Source: Mycolicibacterium sp. MU0050 (lineage in GTDB: Bacteria > Actinomycetota > Actinomycetes > Mycobacteriales > Mycobacteriaceae). Taken from it: DNA of 64,000 nucleotides. This document shows positions 45,686 to 60,729 of the stretch, in pieces. Each line of letters starts with the position of its first letter. Position 1 is the stretch's first letter. Position numbers and translations under genes: made by a program. A model generated the notes under the pieces. It was given only the letters and a program-made list of their open reading frames with translations, was not told where the DNA came from and did not search any database. The stretch spans positions 2,666,001-2,730,000 of the forward strand of contig NZ_OY726395.1 in the NCBI RefSeq assembly GCF_963378085.1. The letters run 5' to 3'.

Positions 45686-48487
45686 TCAGCCGCTGTTGCG
45701 CAGCGCGGACGCCAGACCGCTCATGGTCAGCAAGATGCCGCGCTGCACGCGCTCCTGGTCGTCCCCGGCGCGGTAGCGGCGCAGCAACTCGACCTGCAGG
45801 TGGTTCAGCGGCTCCAGGTAGGGAAACCGGTTGAACACCGACCGCGCCAGGGCCGGGTTGTCGGCCAACAGGTCGTCCTGGCCGGTGATCAATTCGTGCA
45901 CGGCGATGCAGCGCCGATGCTCGGCCTGGATCTTGTCGAAGACCCGGTGTCGCAGCGCGGCATCCGCCACCAACTCCGCGTAGCGCGCCGCGAGCCCCAT
46001 ATCCGACTTCGCCAGCACCTGAGCCATGTTCGACAGCACCGTGGCGAAGAACGGCCAGCGCCGATACAGATCGCGCAACACCTCGATGCGCTCCCCGGGA
46101 TCCGGTCCGGCGGCGAGGAACTGTTCGACCGCGGTGCCGGTGCCGTACCACCCGGGCAGCATCACCCGGGACTGACTCCAGGCCAACACCCACGGGATGG
46201 CGCGCAGATCGGAGACGTCGGTGGTGGGCTTGCGCGAGGTCGGGCGGCTGCCGATGTTGAGGTCACCGATCTCGCTGACCGGTGTGGAGGACTTGAAGTA
46301 CTCCACGAATCCCGGTGTCTCGTGCACGAGTTCGCCGTAGGCGCGTCGCGCACGGGCCGCCAGGTCGTCGAGCACCCGGTACGCGGGCTCGGCCGCAGCG
46401 CCGAGGCCCTCCACGTCGAGCAAGGTCGACTCGAGGGTGGCCGCCACCAACGTCTCCAGGTTGCGGCGGGCGATGCGGGGTTCGGCGTATTTGGCTGCGA
46501 TCACCTCGCCCTGTTCGGTGAGCCGCAGCGAACCGCGGACCGCACCGGGCGGTTGGGCCAAGATCGCGTCGTAGCTCGGTCCGCCGCCGCGCCCGACGGT
46601 GCCACCCCGGCCGTGGAACAGCCGCAGCCGGATTCCGGTGTCCCGCGCCATCTCGACCAGATCCAGCTCGGCGCGGTACAGCGCCCAGTTCGCCGCCAGG
46701 TAGCCGCCGTCCTTGTTGGAGTCGGAGTAACCCAGCATCACCTCCTGGCTTTCGCTGCGCGCCCGCACCAGCGAGCGGTAGAGCGGCAGCGCCAGCGCGT
46801 CACGCATCACCGCGGCGCCGTGCTGCAGGTCCTCGATGGTCTCGAACAGCGGCACGATGCCCAGCGGACAGTACGGTCGCTCGCCGGCCGCGTCGAGCAG
46901 GCCGGCCTCCTTGAGCAGGATCGCGGCCTCGAGCAGATCCGAAACCGACCGGCACATGGAGATCACGTAGTTCGGCACGGATTCGGGGCCGAAGACGCGC
47001 ACCGCGCGCGCCGCCGCCCGCACGATGTCGAGTTCCGTGCGGGCCAGTTCGGACAACTCGGCGCCGGGCCCGGTCAGCGGGCGGCGGGTTGCCAGCTCCG
47101 CCATCAGGAGGTCGACCCGATCCGCCTCGGCCAGCCCGAGGTAGTCGGAGTGCACGCCGGACCAGGCGAGCAGCTCTGCGACCACCTCCTCGTGCACGTC
47201 GGAGTTCTGCCGAAGGTCCAGGCCGCTGAGGTGAAACCCGAAGACCCGCACCGCCTCTCGCAGCCGCGCCAGTCGGTCGTCGGCGAGCAGTGCGCTCCCG
47301 TGTCCGCGCAGCGACGCGTCGACTGCGTCCAGATCGGCCAGCAATTGCCCCGGCGTCGCGTAGGGCGCCAAGCCCAGGTCGAGTTCCTGTTCGGGGCGGC
47401 GGTCCAAGATCTCGGTGCCGGTGGCGGTGAGCCGCGCGTGGATGACGCGCACCGCGCGTCGGTAAGGTTCGTCGGCCCGTGCCGGGTCGTGACAGTCCCG
47501 ACCCAACGCGGCGACCGCGTCGCTGATCCGCACCAACCGAGCCGACATCGACAACTCCTGTTCCAGGGCCGTCAGCTCGGCGAAATAGTGCGCCAACGCG
47601 ACGTGGGCGGCGCTGCCGGTGGCCATTCGCACGACCTCGGCGGTGACGTTCGGATTGCCGTCCCGGTCCCCGCCGATCCAGGATCCGGGCCGCAGGACCG
47701 GTTGGTCCAGCAGTCCGGCATCCGGCCAGCGGCGCTGCAGCTCGGCGCGGACCTCGGCGTTCACCTGTGGGATGACCTCGAGGAACGCGGCCTGGTAATA
47801 CCGCAGACCGGTCTCGATCTCGTCGGAGATCTTCAACCGGGACAACCGGATCAACGCCGTCTGCCACATCATCAGAACCTGGCGCCGCAACTCCGGCTCG
47901 ATCTCGGCGGCGCCGCCGCCGAAGGCGCGCAGCCGCATCAGCTCGGTGATGCGGTGCTGGGTGTCGAACACCGTACGACGACGCGTCTCGGTCGGGTGGG
48001 CGGTGATGACCGGCGACACCAGGGCCCCGGCCAGCGCCTCGGCGACCGAATCGGCATCCAGCGCGCCGTCGGCCACCGCGGCGTCGAGCTTGGCGTAGGT
48101 GGCGGCCAGGCTGCTGTCCTGGGGCGGTTCCCCGGCGGCGACATGGATGGCCCGGCGGCGTTCCCGGTGAATGTCCTCGGCTACGTTGGCCAGCAGGGCG
48201 AACTGGGTGAACGCCCGGATCACCGGGATGGCGTCGCGGGCCTCGATGCCGCGGAACAACTCGGCGAGCTCGGCGCGGTCGATCTCGGAACGCCGGACCC
48301 GAAACGATTCGACGCGGGCCCGCTCGACCAGGTCGAAGATCTCTTCGCCGTGCTGTTCCCGGACGGTGTCGCCCAGGATCGCGCCCAGCAGCCGGATGTC
48401 CTCGCGCATCGGCTCGGTCGCCTCGCGACCCACCGGGGTGCGGTGGACGGCGCCGATCGGGGCGAGGACGTCGGTGGTGTCAGCCAT
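45686..48487 (-). CDS. ppc: phosphoenolpyruvate carboxylase
   Basis: A 933-residue enzyme that makes oxaloacetate from PEP and bicarbonate to refill the TCA cycle. The catalytic His is in [10 protein letters not shown] (near residue 143), and [23 protein letters not shown] and the C-terminal [14 protein letters not shown] are all intact. M. tuberculosis lacks ppc; several rapid growers carry it here after secG. It lies 56 bases after secG and may belong to the gap-pgk-tpiA-secG transcript. A GATACT hexamer 7 bases before the ATG could be its own -10. Confidence 0.97.
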   Translation of the reverse strand: MADTTDVLAPIGAVHRTPVGREATEPMREDIRLLGAILGDTVREQHGEEIFDLVERARVESFRVRRSEIDRAELAELFRGIEARDAIPVIRAFTQFALLANVAEDIHRERRRAIHVAAGEPPQDSSLAATYAKLDAAVADGALDADSVAEALAGALVSPVITAHPTETRRRTVFDTQHRITELMRLRAFGGGAAEIEPELRRQVLMMWQTALIRLSRLKISDEIETGLRYYQAAFLEVIPQVNAEVRAELQRRWPDAGLLDQPVLRPGSWIGGDRDGNPNVTAEVVRMATGSAAHVALAHYFAELTALEQELSMSARLVRISDAVAALGRDCHDPARADEPYRRAVRVIHARLTATGTEILDRRPEQELDLGLAPYATPGQLLADLDAVDASLRGHGSALLADDRLARLREAVRVFGFHLSGLDLRQNSDVHEEVVAELLAWSGVHSDYLGLAEADRVDLLMAELATRRPLTGPGAELSELARTELDIVRAAARAVRVFGPESVPNYVISMCRSVSDLLEAAILLKEAGLLDAAGERPYCPLGIVPLFETIEDLQHGAAVMRDALALPLYRSLVRARSESQEVMLGYSDSNKDGGYLAANWALYRAELDLVEMARDTGIRLRLFHGRGGTVGRGGGPSYDAILAQPPGAVRGSLRLTEQGEVIAAKYAEPRIARRNLETLVAATLESTLLDVEGLGAAAEPAYRVLDDLAARARRAYGELVHETPGFVEYFKSSTPVSEIGDLNIGSRPTSRKPTTDVSDLRAIPWVLAWSQSRVMLPGWYGTGTAVEQFLAAGPDPGERIEVLRDLYRRWPFFATVLSNMAQVLAKSDMGLAARYAELVADAALRHRVFDKIQAEHRRCIAVHELITGQDDLLADNPALARSVFNRFPYLEPLNHLQVELLRRYRAGDDQERVQRGILLTMSGLASALRNSG

Positions 48488-48543
48488 GGCTCCCAGTATC
48501 AGCGCGCGCCGGGTTCGGCGCAGGATACGGGACGCCCCGGACG

Positions 48544-48780
48544 CTAGGCGCCGTACTTGATCTGCAGGCCGATCCCGACGATGGTGACCACCCAGATACC
48601 GGTGACGAACAGCGTCAACCGGTCGAGGTTCTTCTCCACCACGGTCGATCCCGACAGGCTCGATTGCACGCCGCCGCCGAACAACGTCGACAGGCCGCCG
48701 CCCTTGGCGCGGTGCAGCAGCACCAACAGGATCACCAGCAAGCTGGTGATCACCAAGAGAATTTGCAGAGCCATTTCCAT
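48544..48780 (-). CDS. secG: SecG, protein translocase subunit
   Basis: A 78-residue membrane protein with two helices ([19 protein letters not shown], given as residues 4-22, and [16 protein letters not shown] near the end). Between them is the loop [14 protein letters not shown], the SecG signature. It is part of the SecYEG export channel. ATG 48780 is preferred over the longer frame because TAAGGT lies 7 bases before it and it matches the M. tuberculosis start. It follows tpiA on the same strand. Confidence 0.95.
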   Translation of the reverse strand: MEMALQILLVITSLLVILLVLLHRAKGGGLSTLFGGGVQSSLSGSTVVEKNLDRLTLFVTGIWVVTIVGIGLQIKYGA

Positions 48781-48787
48781 TGCAGAC

Positions 48788-48793
48788 ACCTTA
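48788..48793 (-). promoter_or_regulatory. leaderless promoter -10 of secG
   Basis: TAAGGT on the minus strand ends 7 bases before the secG ATG, within the 25-base gap after tpiA. It suggests that secG and ppc have a promoter of their own besides the glycolytic one. Confidence 0.45.
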
Positions 48794-48805
48794 CACGGGG
48801 GTGAT

Positions 48806-49591
48806 TCAGGGCAGCGGGCCGCCGGCGGCGATCGCCGAGAGCGTCGCGAACTGCTCGCCGTCCAGCGAGGCCCCGCCGACCAGCGCGCCGTCGACATCGG
48901 ACTGCGCGACGATCTCGCCGACGTTCTTGGCGTTGACCGAGCCGCCGTAGAGCACGCGGACGGTGTCGGCGACCTCCGGGCCGGCCAGCCGGCCGAGCTC
49001 GGCGCGGATCGCCGCGCACACCTCCTGGGCGTCCGCGGCGCTGGCCACCCGGCCGGTGCCGATGGCCCAGACCGGCTCGTAGGCGATCACCAGCGCGGCG
49101 ATCTGGTCGGCCGACAGGCCGGCCAGCGACTCCTTGAGCTGGGTCACGTTGTAATCGACGTGCTCGCCGGCCTCGCGGACCTCCAGGCCCTCACCGATGC
49201 ACACGATGGGGGTCAGCTCGTGTTTGAGCGCGGCGGCCGCCTTGGCGGCGACCAGCGCGTTGTCCTCGTGGTGATAGGTGCGCCGCTCGGAGTGCCCCAC
49301 CACCACGAACGTGCAGCCGAGCTTGGCCAGGAAGGCGCCGCTGATCTCACCGGTGTAGGCGCCGGCGTCGTGCTGGGACAGGTCCTGGGCCCCGTAGGTC
49401 AGCCGCAGCTTGTCGCCGTCGACCAGGGTCTGCACGCTGCGCAGATCGGTGAACGGCGGGATCACCGTGACGTCGACCTTGTCGAAGTACTTGTCCGGCA
49501 ACGAGAATGCGATCTTCTGCACCAGGGCGATGGCCTCGAAGTGATTGAGGTTCATCTTCCAGTTGCCGGCGATCAAGGGCTTACGGGACAC
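48806..49591 (-). CDS. tpiA: triosephosphate isomerase
   Basis: A 261-residue TIM-barrel enzyme linking dihydroxyacetone phosphate and glyceraldehyde 3-phosphate. N-terminal [12 protein letters not shown] carries the catalytic Lys, VVGHSERR the catalytic His, and [11 protein letters not shown] the catalytic Glu and flexible loop. It is third in gap-pgk-tpiA, 13 bases after pgk. Confidence 0.97.
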   Translation of the reverse strand: MSRKPLIAGNWKMNLNHFEAIALVQKIAFSLPDKYFDKVDVTVIPPFTDLRSVQTLVDGDKLRLTYGAQDLSQHDAGAYTGEISGAFLAKLGCTFVVVGHSERRTYHHEDNALVAAKAAAALKHELTPIVCIGEGLEVREAGEHVDYNVTQLKESLAGLSADQIAALVIAYEPVWAIGTGRVASAADAQEVCAAIRAELGRLAGPEVADTVRVLYGGSVNAKNVGEIVAQSDVDGALVGGASLDGEQFATLSAIAAGGPLP

Positions 49592-49604
49592 GTGGTTCTC
49601 CTAG

Positions 49605-50831
49605 TCAGCTTTCCAGGACCGAAATGCCGGGCAGTTCCTTGCCCTCGAGGTATTCCAGCGAGGCGCCGCCCCCGGTCGAGATGTGGGAGAAGCCGTCCTC
49701 GGGCAGGCCCAGTTGGCGCACCGCGGCTGCGGAGTCGCCGCCGCCCACCACGCTGAACGCGCCCTTCTCGGTGGCGCCGATGATGGCCTCGGCCACCCCC
49801 TTGGTACCCGCCGAGAACGCCGGGAACTCGAAGACGCCCATCGGACCGTTCCAGAACACCGTCTTGGCGTTGGACAGCAGCGTGGTGAAGCGCCGCACCG
49901 ATTCCGGTCCGATGTCCAGCCCCATCTTGCCGTCCGGGATGCGGTCGCAGGCCACGGTCTCCGGCGCCGAATCGGCGGCGAACTTCTCGGCGACCACGAT
50001 GTCCACCGGCAGGTGGATCACGTCACCGTAGTCCTCGAGCAGCTTGGCGCAGGTGTCGACCATCTCCTCCTGCAGCAACGAGGAACCCACCGAAAGCCCC
50101 TGCGCGGCAAGGAAGGTGAAGCACATCCCGCCGCCGATGATCAGGCTGTCGGCCTTACCGGCCAGGCTCTCGATGACGGCCAACTTGTCCGAGACCTTCG
50201 ACCCGCCCAGCACCACGGCGTAGGGGCGATCGCTGGACTCGGTCAGTTGCTGCAGCACCTTGACCTCGGCGGCCACCAGGGTGCCCGCGTAGTGCGGGAG
50301 CAGCTTGGCAACGTCGTAGACCGAGGCCTGCTTGCGGTGCACCACGCCGAAGCCGTCCGAGACGAAGGCCGGGGTGGGCCCGCCCGGGGTGTCGACCAGC
50401 TCGATCAGCGCCTTGGCCAGCGCGGTGCGCTCGGCCTCGTCCTTGCTGGTCTCGCGGGGGTCGAAGCGGATGTTCTCCAGGAGTAGGACATCCCCGTCGG
50501 TGAGTCCCTCGGCACGCGCGAGCGCGTCGGTGCCCACCACGTCCCCGGCGAGCTGCACGTGCCGGCCGAGGCGCTCACCGAGCTCCTTGGCCACCGGGGC
50601 CAACGAGAACTTCGGATCCGGCTCCCCCTTGGGTCGGCCGAGATGAGCGGTCACCACCACCTTGGCCCCGGCATCGACCAGCGCCCGCAGCGTGGGCAGC
50701 GACGCGATGATCCGACCGGGGTCGGTGATGTTGCCGTCGTCGTCCAGGGGGACGTTCAGATCGGAGCGAATCAGCACGCCCCGACCCGAAACACCCTCCG
50801 CCAGAAGATCATCGAGTGTTTTGACGCTCAT
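49605..50831 (-). CDS. pgk: phosphoglycerate kinase
   Basis: A 408-residue kinase forming ATP from 1,3-bisphosphoglycerate. Motifs are [12 protein letters not shown] near the N-terminus, [20 protein letters not shown] and the C-terminal [18 protein letters not shown] 50831 gives the normal N-terminus [10 protein letters not shown]; the frame extends upstream without likeness. It lies 14 bases after gap. Confidence 0.97.
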   Translation of the reverse strand: MSVKTLDDLLAEGVSGRGVLIRSDLNVPLDDDGNITDPGRIIASLPTLRALVDAGAKVVVTAHLGRPKGEPDPKFSLAPVAKELGERLGRHVQLAGDVVGTDALARAEGLTDGDVLLLENIRFDPRETSKDEAERTALAKALIELVDTPGGPTPAFVSDGFGVVHRKQASVYDVAKLLPHYAGTLVAAEVKVLQQLTESSDRPYAVVLGGSKVSDKLAVIESLAGKADSLIIGGGMCFTFLAAQGLSVGSSLLQEEMVDTCAKLLEDYGDVIHLPVDIVVAEKFAADSAPETVACDRIPDGKMGLDIGPESVRRFTTLLSNAKTVFWNGPMGVFEFPAFSAGTKGVAEAIIGATEKGAFSVVGGGDSAAAVRQLGLPEDGFSHISTGGGASLEYLEGKELPGISVLES

Positions 50832-50845
50832 CTGACCAGTTCCGA

Positions 50846-52916
<2,071 letters not shown>

Positions 52917-52920
<4 letters not shown>

Positions 52921-53966
52921 CGCCACGGGTCGTCACCTCTCGGTCCATTCAGCCGCGTTCCATCCGGTTCGCCGCGAGCCATTGTCGGCACCGTAGCCGT
53001 CGTGGGTACGGTCGGCCTCTGCGCTGGCCGGCACACCGCGTCCAACACCGCGGCCAGCTTTGCCGGATCGTGCAATGGTGTACCAGGCCGGGAGACGTCA
53101 GCAAACCGCACCCGGGCGGCGAGGACGCCCGCGGTGCGCTGCAGCTGTTCGCGCTCTCTCTGGTTGGAGACCCTAGCCGCATCCACGACGATGTCGTGCA
53201 CCGTGAACTCCGGTGCATGCTGAGCCAGCACGTGCAGGTGCCGTTCGGCGGAGAAGCCGGCGGTCTCGCCGGGCTGGTCGGCGAGGTTGAGCACCAGCGC
53301 CCGGCGGGCCGGAGTGGACCGCAGCGCGGCCGCCAGACCCGGCACCAACAGGTGCGGGATCACGCTGGTGAACCAGGACCCCGGGCCCAGGACCACCAGG
53401 TCGGCGTCCATGATCGCGTCGACCGCCTGGCGGGTGGCCGGCGGGTTGCCCGGCAGCAGGCGTACGCGGCGGACATTGCCGGGGGTGGTCGCGATCGCCA
53501 CCTGCCCCCGGATGGACCGGCTCATCCGGGGATCGGATTCCAGACCGGCGACGTCGGCCTCGATCTGCAGCGCGATGGGGCACATCGGCAGGACCCGGCC
53601 CTTGACGCCGAGGATCCGTCCGACCTCGTCGAGGGCGGCCACCGGGTCGCCCAGCACCTCGTTGAGGCCGGCCAGCATGAGGTTGCCGATGGGGTGCCCG
53701 GCCAGCGCGCCGTTGCCGCCGAAGCGATGCTGGATGATGGTGGCCCACAGCTGACCGTGCGGACTGTCGGATGCCAAGGCGGCCAACGCCATTCGCAGAT
53801 CGCCCGGCGGCACGATGTCGAGTTCGCTGCGCAGTCGGCCCGACGACCCGCCGTCGTCGGCGACCGTCACCACCGCCGTGACGTAGGGGGTCAGTCGCCG
53901 GGCGGCCGACAGGGTGGCATACAGGCCGTGGCCGCCGCCGAGCGCGACGATTCGCTGCGCGGTCAT
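52917..53966 (-). CDS. yvcK: YvcK/CofD-like protein (CuvA)
   Basis: A 349-residue protein of the gluconeogenesis-factor family (Rv1422, called CuvA). It is needed for cell morphology and growth on some carbon sources. The nucleotide-sugar loop is [11 protein letters not shown], followed by [12 protein letters not shown] and [18 protein letters not shown] 53966 overlaps the rapZ stop as ATGA. The C-terminal 25 residues are polar and variable. Confidence 0.93.
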
Positions 53967-54892
53967 TCGCGACCCAGATCCCGGTGCAGCACCCGCACCG
54001 ACAGGCCCTCCGCGCGGCGCAGTCGCTCCGCGAGCGCCTCGGCCATCGCCACGCTGCGGTGCTTGCCCCCGGTACACCCGATGGCCACGGTCATGTATCG
54101 CTTGCCCTCCCGCCGATAGCCATCGACCACCAGCCCCAGCAGTTCATGGTAGGTCCCCAGGAAGTGATCGGCGCCGGGTTGGCCGAGCACGTAGTCGCGG
54201 ACCGCCGGGTGCCGGCCGGTGTGCGGGCGCAACTCGTCGACCCAGTGCGGGTTCGGCAAGAATCGCACGTCCATCACCATGTCGGAATCCATCGGCAAGC
54301 CGTATTTGTACCCAAACGATTCCACGGTGACACTTGTGACCGGTGTCGTCTCGCTGCCGAACGCGCCCTCGATGGCCTCCCGCAGCTCCCGCACCGACAG
54401 CCGGGACGTGTCGATCACCAGGTCCGCGGCCGCCCGCACCGGTGCCAGCATCGACCGCTCGGCGGCGATCCCCTCGGCCAGCGTCAGATCACCCTGCATG
54501 GGGTGGCTGCGCCGGTTGTTCTCGTAGCGTCGAACCAGCATCTCGTCGGAGGCGTCCAGGAAGAGCACCCGGGGGCTGATGCCGCGGGCGGCCAGCTCGC
54601 TGTGCACCGAATCCAGGTTGCCGGTGAAGCCTCGTGACCGCGAGTCCATGACCACCGCGAGCTGGGTGATGCGCGAGCCCGCCGCCAGTCCCAGCTCGAC
54701 CATCCGGGCGATCAGCTCCGGCGGCAGATTGTCGGCGACGTACCAGCCGAGGTCCTCGAGGACCTTCGCGGCGGTGCCCCGGCCCGCCCCGGACAGGCCG
54801 GTGACCAGCACCACGTCGATATCCGTCTCGCGGTCCGCACCGACCTGCCCCGCATCGGCTTCGCGTGCCACTTCGTCTGTACCGTCCGTCAT
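53963..54892 (-). CDS. rapZ: RapZ/YvcJ family nucleotide-binding protein
   Basis: A 309-residue protein (Rv1421). The N-terminal P-loop is GLSGAGRGT (residues 32-40), with Arg where Walker A normally has Lys; I recall the same form in M. tuberculosis. The C-terminal part has [11 protein letters not shown] and the [15 protein letters not shown] segment typical of the family. E. coli RapZ controls an RNA that sets amino-sugar synthesis; in Gram-positive bacteria YvcJ binds nucleotides and its role is unclear. It overlaps both uvrC and yvcK as ATGA. Confidence 0.93.
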   Translation of the reverse strand: MTDGTDEVAREADAGQVGADRETDIDVVLVTGLSGAGRGTAAKVLEDLGWYVADNLPPELIARMVELGLAAGSRITQLAVVMDSRSRGFTGNLDSVHSELAARGISPRVLFLDASDEMLVRRYENNRRSHPMQGDLTLAEGIAAERSMLAPVRAAADLVIDTSRLSVRELREAIEGAFGSETTPVTSVTVESFGYKYGLPMDSDMVMDVRFLPNPHWVDELRPHTGRHPAVRDYVLGQPGADHFLGTYHELLGLVVDGYRREGKRYMTVAIGCTGGKHRSVAMAEALAERLRRAEGLSVRVLHRDLGRE

Positions 54893-56931
54893 CTCGATGT
54901 CCGTTCAGCGATGCCATCATCGCCCACCGTGGCCGACTCCCGTGCCGTTACCTCAGAATCTTCACGATCGGAGGCCGGCCCGGGGGGCCGCACCCCGAGC
55001 GCATCGAGCACCGCGGTCGCGGTCGCCGGCCCGATTCCGGGGACCGAGGTGATCTCGTCGACCGACGCCTGTTTGAGCCTGGCGACCGAGCCGAAGTGCG
55101 TCACCAGGGCCTTACGGCGGTGCTCCCCCAGCCCGGGGACGGCGTCCAGTGCGGAGGCCGTCATCCGCTTCGAGCGCTTGCTGCGGTGGAAGGTGATGGC
55201 GAACCGGTGCGCCTCGTCGCGCACCCGCTGCAACAGGTACAGCCCCTCGCTGGTCCGCGGCATGATCACCGGGTCGGGCTCGCCCGGCACCCACACCTCT
55301 TCCAGGCGCTTGGCCAGTCCGACGACGGCGACGTCGGTGATGCCGAGTTCGGCCAGCACGGCGGCGGCCGCGTTCACCTGGGGCGCACCCCCGTCGACGA
55401 CGTACAGGTTGGGCGGATAGGCGAACTTCCTCGACTTTCCCTCCGGGGCAAGCTCTTCGGGGTTCTGCTTGTCCTGCAGGTGCCGCCAGAACCGCCGCCG
55501 GGTGACCTCGGCGATGGAGGCCACGTCGTCGGAGCGCCCGTCGCCCGCCGCCTCCTTGATGCTGTAGTGCCGGTAGTCGGACTTGCGCGGCAGGCCGTCC
55601 TCGAACACCACCAGCGAGGCCACCACGTCGGTGCCTTGCACGTGACTGATGTCCACACACTCGATGCGCAGCGGCGCCTCCGCCAGGCCGAGTGCATCCT
55701 GAATGCTCTGCAGGGCAGCTGATCTCGCGTTGAAGTCCCCGGCCCGCTTGAGCTTGTGCTGCTGCAGGGCCTCGACGGCATTGCGGCGCACCGTCTCCGC
55801 CAGGGCCTTCTTGTCGCCGCGGCGCGGCACCCGCAGCGCCACCTTCGAACCCCGCAGGCCGGACAGCCACTCGGCGACCTGCTCGGCGTCGCCGGGCAGG
55901 CACGGCACCAGTACCTCGCGCGGCACGGGGTTCGTCGTCTCGTCGCCGCCGCCGTCGCTGGCGCTGCCCAGCTCGGCCTGCTCGCCGTAGAACTGGGTGA
56001 GGAACTGCTCGACCAGCTGCTCCTGCACCGTCTCCACCAGATCACCGGGCTCACTCGACTTTTCGACGATCCAGCCGCGCTGACCGCGCACCCGTCCACC
56101 GCGGACGTGGAACACCTGAACCGCGGCCTCGAGTTCGTCGTCGGCGAACGCCACGACGTCCGCGTCGGTCCCGTCACCGAAGACCACGGCCTGCTTCTCC
56201 AGGGCGCGGCGCACGGCGGACAGATCGTCGCGAAGGCGGGCGGCCTTCTCGAAGTCGAGGTCCTCGGCGGCCGCGGTCATCCGTTGCTCGAGTTCGCGCG
56301 CGAAGCGATCGGTCTTGCCGGAGAGGAAATCGCAGAAATCCTCGACGATCTTGCGGTGCTCGTCAGCGCTGACCCGGCCCACGCAGGGCGCCGAACACTT
56401 GTCGATGTAGCCGAGCAGACACGGCCGACCGATCTGGCTGTGCCGCTTCAACACTCCCGCCGAGCAGGTGCGGGCCGGGAACACCCGGGTGAGCAGGTCC
56501 AGGGTCTCCCGAATGGCCCAGGCGTGCGAGTAGGGGCCGAAGTAGCGCACTCCCTTGCGCCGCGGGCCGCGGTAGACGAACAGCCGCGGGAACTCCTCGT
56601 TGAGGGTGACGGCCAGCACCGGGTAGGACTTGTCGTCGCGGTAGCGGACGTTGAAGCGCGGATCGAATTCCTTGATCCAGTTGTATTCCAGCTGTAGCGC
56701 CTCGACCTCGGTCGTGACGACGGTCCACTCGACCTTGGCCGCCGTGGTGACCATCTGCCGGGTGCGCGGATGCAGGCCGGCGACGTCGGCGAAGTACGAC
56801 GTGAGGCGGCTGCGCAGACTCTTGGCCTTGCCGACGTAGATGACGCGGCCGTGCTGATCGGAGAAGCGGTAGACACCCGGCTCGACCGGGATGGATCCCG
56901 GGGCGGGACGGTATGTCGACGGATCAGGCAC
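54889..56931 (-). CDS. uvrC: excinuclease ABC subunit C
   Basis: A 680-residue nuclease that makes both cuts in nucleotide excision repair. The GIY-YIG domain is [20 protein letters not shown] near residue 20. The UVR motif [14 protein letters not shown] lies near residue 220. The RNase H-like domain with [15 protein letters not shown] is central, and the helix-hairpin-helix pair ([25 protein letters not shown]) is near the end. About 35 polar residues follow, longer than usual. GTG 56931 has TAGGCT 6 bases upstream. It leads uvrC-rapZ-yvcK-whiA. Confidence 0.97.
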   Translation of the reverse strand: MPDPSTYRPAPGSIPVEPGVYRFSDQHGRVIYVGKAKSLRSRLTSYFADVAGLHPRTRQMVTTAAKVEWTVVTTEVEALQLEYNWIKEFDPRFNVRYRDDKSYPVLAVTLNEEFPRLFVYRGPRRKGVRYFGPYSHAWAIRETLDLLTRVFPARTCSAGVLKRHSQIGRPCLLGYIDKCSAPCVGRVSADEHRKIVEDFCDFLSGKTDRFARELEQRMTAAAEDLDFEKAARLRDDLSAVRRALEKQAVVFGDGTDADVVAFADDELEAAVQVFHVRGGRVRGQRGWIVEKSSEPGDLVETVQEQLVEQFLTQFYGEQAELGSASDGGGDETTNPVPREVLVPCLPGDAEQVAEWLSGLRGSKVALRVPRRGDKKALAETVRRNAVEALQQHKLKRAGDFNARSAALQSIQDALGLAEAPLRIECVDISHVQGTDVVASLVVFEDGLPRKSDYRHYSIKEAAGDGRSDDVASIAEVTRRRFWRHLQDKQNPEELAPEGKSRKFAYPPNLYVVDGGAPQVNAAAAVLAELGITDVAVVGLAKRLEEVWVPGEPDPVIMPRTSEGLYLLQRVRDEAHRFAITFHRSKRSKRMTASALDAVPGLGEHRRKALVTHFGSVARLKQASVDEITSVPGIGPATATAVLDALGVRPPGPASDREDSEVTARESATVGDDGIAERTSR

Positions 56932-56937
56932 TGCTCC

Positions 56938-56943
56938 AGCCTA
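56938..56943 (-). promoter_or_regulatory. leaderless promoter -10 of the uvrC operon
   Basis: TAGGCT on the minus strand is followed by 6 bases and the GTG start of uvrC. It lies in the 44-base gap after the PH-domain gene and separates the rib genes from uvrC-rapZ-yvcK-whiA. Confidence 0.55.
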
Positions 56944-56975
56944 GTACCGCGGCGAGACTGCTCCCGGCGCGCGAG

Positions 56976-59238
<2,263 letters not shown>

Positions 59239-59328
59239 CTGCGCCACCTTGCCGGTTTCTGCTCCGGAGCCCCGCAACGGGCTCAAACACAATTGATTCC
59301 ACCAGTATGAACCACCACGACGCAGCGG

Positions 59329-59949
59329 TTACTTCCCCTTGGCGCTGAGCAGACGCTCAACGTATTTCGCGATGACGTCGACCTCCAGGTTGACCGGGGT
59401 GCCGACCGGTGCGGTACCCAGCGTCGTCATGGCGAGCGTGGTCGGGATCAGCGAGACCTCGAACCAGTCGGAGTCGGTGGTTTCGTCGCGTTCACCCAGG
59501 CCAGAGACGGTCAAGGAGATGCCGTCGACGGTGATCGAGCCCTTCTCCACGACGTAACGCGACAGCGGCGCGGGCAGGGTAACCCGCACCACTTCCCAGT
59601 GCTGGGATGGGGTCCGCGACACCACCCGGCCGGTGCCGTCGACATGGCCCTGCACGATGTGACCGCCGAGCCGGCTGTTGACGGCGGCGGCGCGCTCGAG
59701 ATTGACCCGCGATCCCACCGACAACGCCTGCAGGCTGGACCGGTCGAGGGTCTCGGCGATGACGTCGGCGCTGAACTGCCCGTCGGGCAACACCTCGACG
59801 ACCGTCAGACAGACCCCGTTGACGGCGATGGAATCGCCGTGTCCCGCGTCGGCGGTGACGATGGGGCCGCGGATGACGAAACGCGCGGCGTCGGCCAGGT
59901 CTTCTTTGGCGATGACTTCGCCGAGTTCTTCGACGATTCCGGTGAACAC
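59329..59949 (-). CDS. ribE: riboflavin synthase alpha chain
   Basis: A 206-residue enzyme (ribC in M. tuberculosis) that dismutates lumazine to riboflavin. It is an internal duplication of two lumazine-binding domains: MFTGIVEELGEV with VNGVCLTV in the first, and GHIVQGHVDGTG with VDGISLTV in the second. GTG 59949 matches the family start. TAGCCT 8 bases upstream could be a near-leaderless -10. It lies 90 bases before ribBA. Confidence 0.95.
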   Translation of the reverse strand: MFTGIVEELGEVIAKEDLADAARFVIRGPIVTADAGHGDSIAVNGVCLTVVEVLPDGQFSADVIAETLDRSSLQALSVGSRVNLERAAAVNSRLGGHIVQGHVDGTGRVVSRTPSQHWEVVRVTLPAPLSRYVVEKGSITVDGISLTVSGLGERDETTDSDWFEVSLIPTTLAMTTLGTAPVGTPVNLEVDVIAKYVERLLSAKGK

Positions 59950-60006
59950 GGGCGATAAGGCTACCCAGGTCTGCCGTGGGAAACCCGGCTGCGGGGTGGC
60001 ACCCTC

Positions 60007-60012
60007 TACGAT
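60007..60012 (+). promoter_or_regulatory. leaderless promoter -10 of lprG
   Basis: TACGAT is followed by 6 bases and the ATG of lprG at 60019. It lies in the 69-base gap shared with the divergent ribE gene. Confidence 0.6.
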
Positions 60013-60018
60013 GCAGTC

Positions 60019-60729
60019 ATGCAACCGCGCCGACTCGTGTCCCGGATTGTCCTGTCCCTTGCCGCCGCCGGCGCCGCCACCGCCTTGGTGGTGGGCTGCT
60101 CGTCGGGGTCGGAGGCTCCCTCGGAGTCGCTGCCCGACGCTCCGGGCCTGCTGCAGCAGTCCAGCCAGACCACCAAGGGCCTGCAGAGCGCCCACCTCGA
60201 GATCGTCGTGGACGGCACCATCCAGGGCCTGCCGGTCAAGCGCCTGTCCGGCGACCTCACCAACGTGCCCGCCACGGCCGTGCAGGGCAACGCCACCATC
60301 ACGATGGCCGGCTCCGACATGGATGTCGATCTCGTGGTCATCGACAACACCTTGTTCGCGGCGCTGACCCCGGACAGCTGGCTGGACATGGGCCCGGCCG
60401 CCGACATCTACGACCCGTCGACGATCCTGAACCCCGAGACCGGTGTGGCCAACATCCTGGCGAATTTCTCCGACGCCAAGTCGGAGAGCACCGAGCAGAT
60501 CGACGGCACCGAGACCGTCAAGGTCACCGGCCAGGTCAGCGCCGATGCCGTCAACCAACTGATCCCCTCGCTGCAGGCCACCTCGCCGGTGCCGGGCACC
60601 GCGTGGATCGAGAACGGCGGTGAGCACAACCTGGTGCGCGCCCAGATCGAGCCGACCGGTGACAGCTCCATCGAGCTGACGCTGTCGAAGTGGAACGAGC
60701 CCGTCACCGTCACCAAGCCGCAGGTGTAA
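60019..60729 (+). CDS. lprG: lipoprotein LprG, triacylated lipid and lipoglycan carrier
   Basis: A 236-residue lipoprotein. The signal peptide has an Arg-rich start and ends in the lipobox VVGC, with Cys27 to be lipidated. The rest is the LppX/LprG fold with a hydrophobic pocket for triacylglycerides and lipoarabinomannan. It works with the P55 exporter encoded next. The TAA stop overlaps the P55 ATG as TAATG. Confidence 0.96.
   Translation: MQPRRLVSRIVLSLAAAGAATALVVGCSSGSEAPSESLPDAPGLLQQSSQTTKGLQSAHLEIVVDGTIQGLPVKRLSGDLTNVPATAVQGNATITMAGSDMDVDLVVIDNTLFAALTPDSWLDMGPAADIYDPSTILNPETGVANILANFSDAKSESTEQIDGTETVKVTGQVSADAVNQLIPSLQATSPVPGTAWIENGGEHNLVRAQIEPTGDSSIELTLSKWNEPVTVTKPQV

Noticed and set aside
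45677..48547. 956-codon plus-strand frame opposite ppc
   Set aside because: Shadow of the PEP carboxylase gene, whose motifs are all intact on the minus strand.
59239..59328. An FMN riboswitch before ribBA
   Set aside because: Only 90 bases and one small hairpin; the conserved FMN-aptamer segments are absent.
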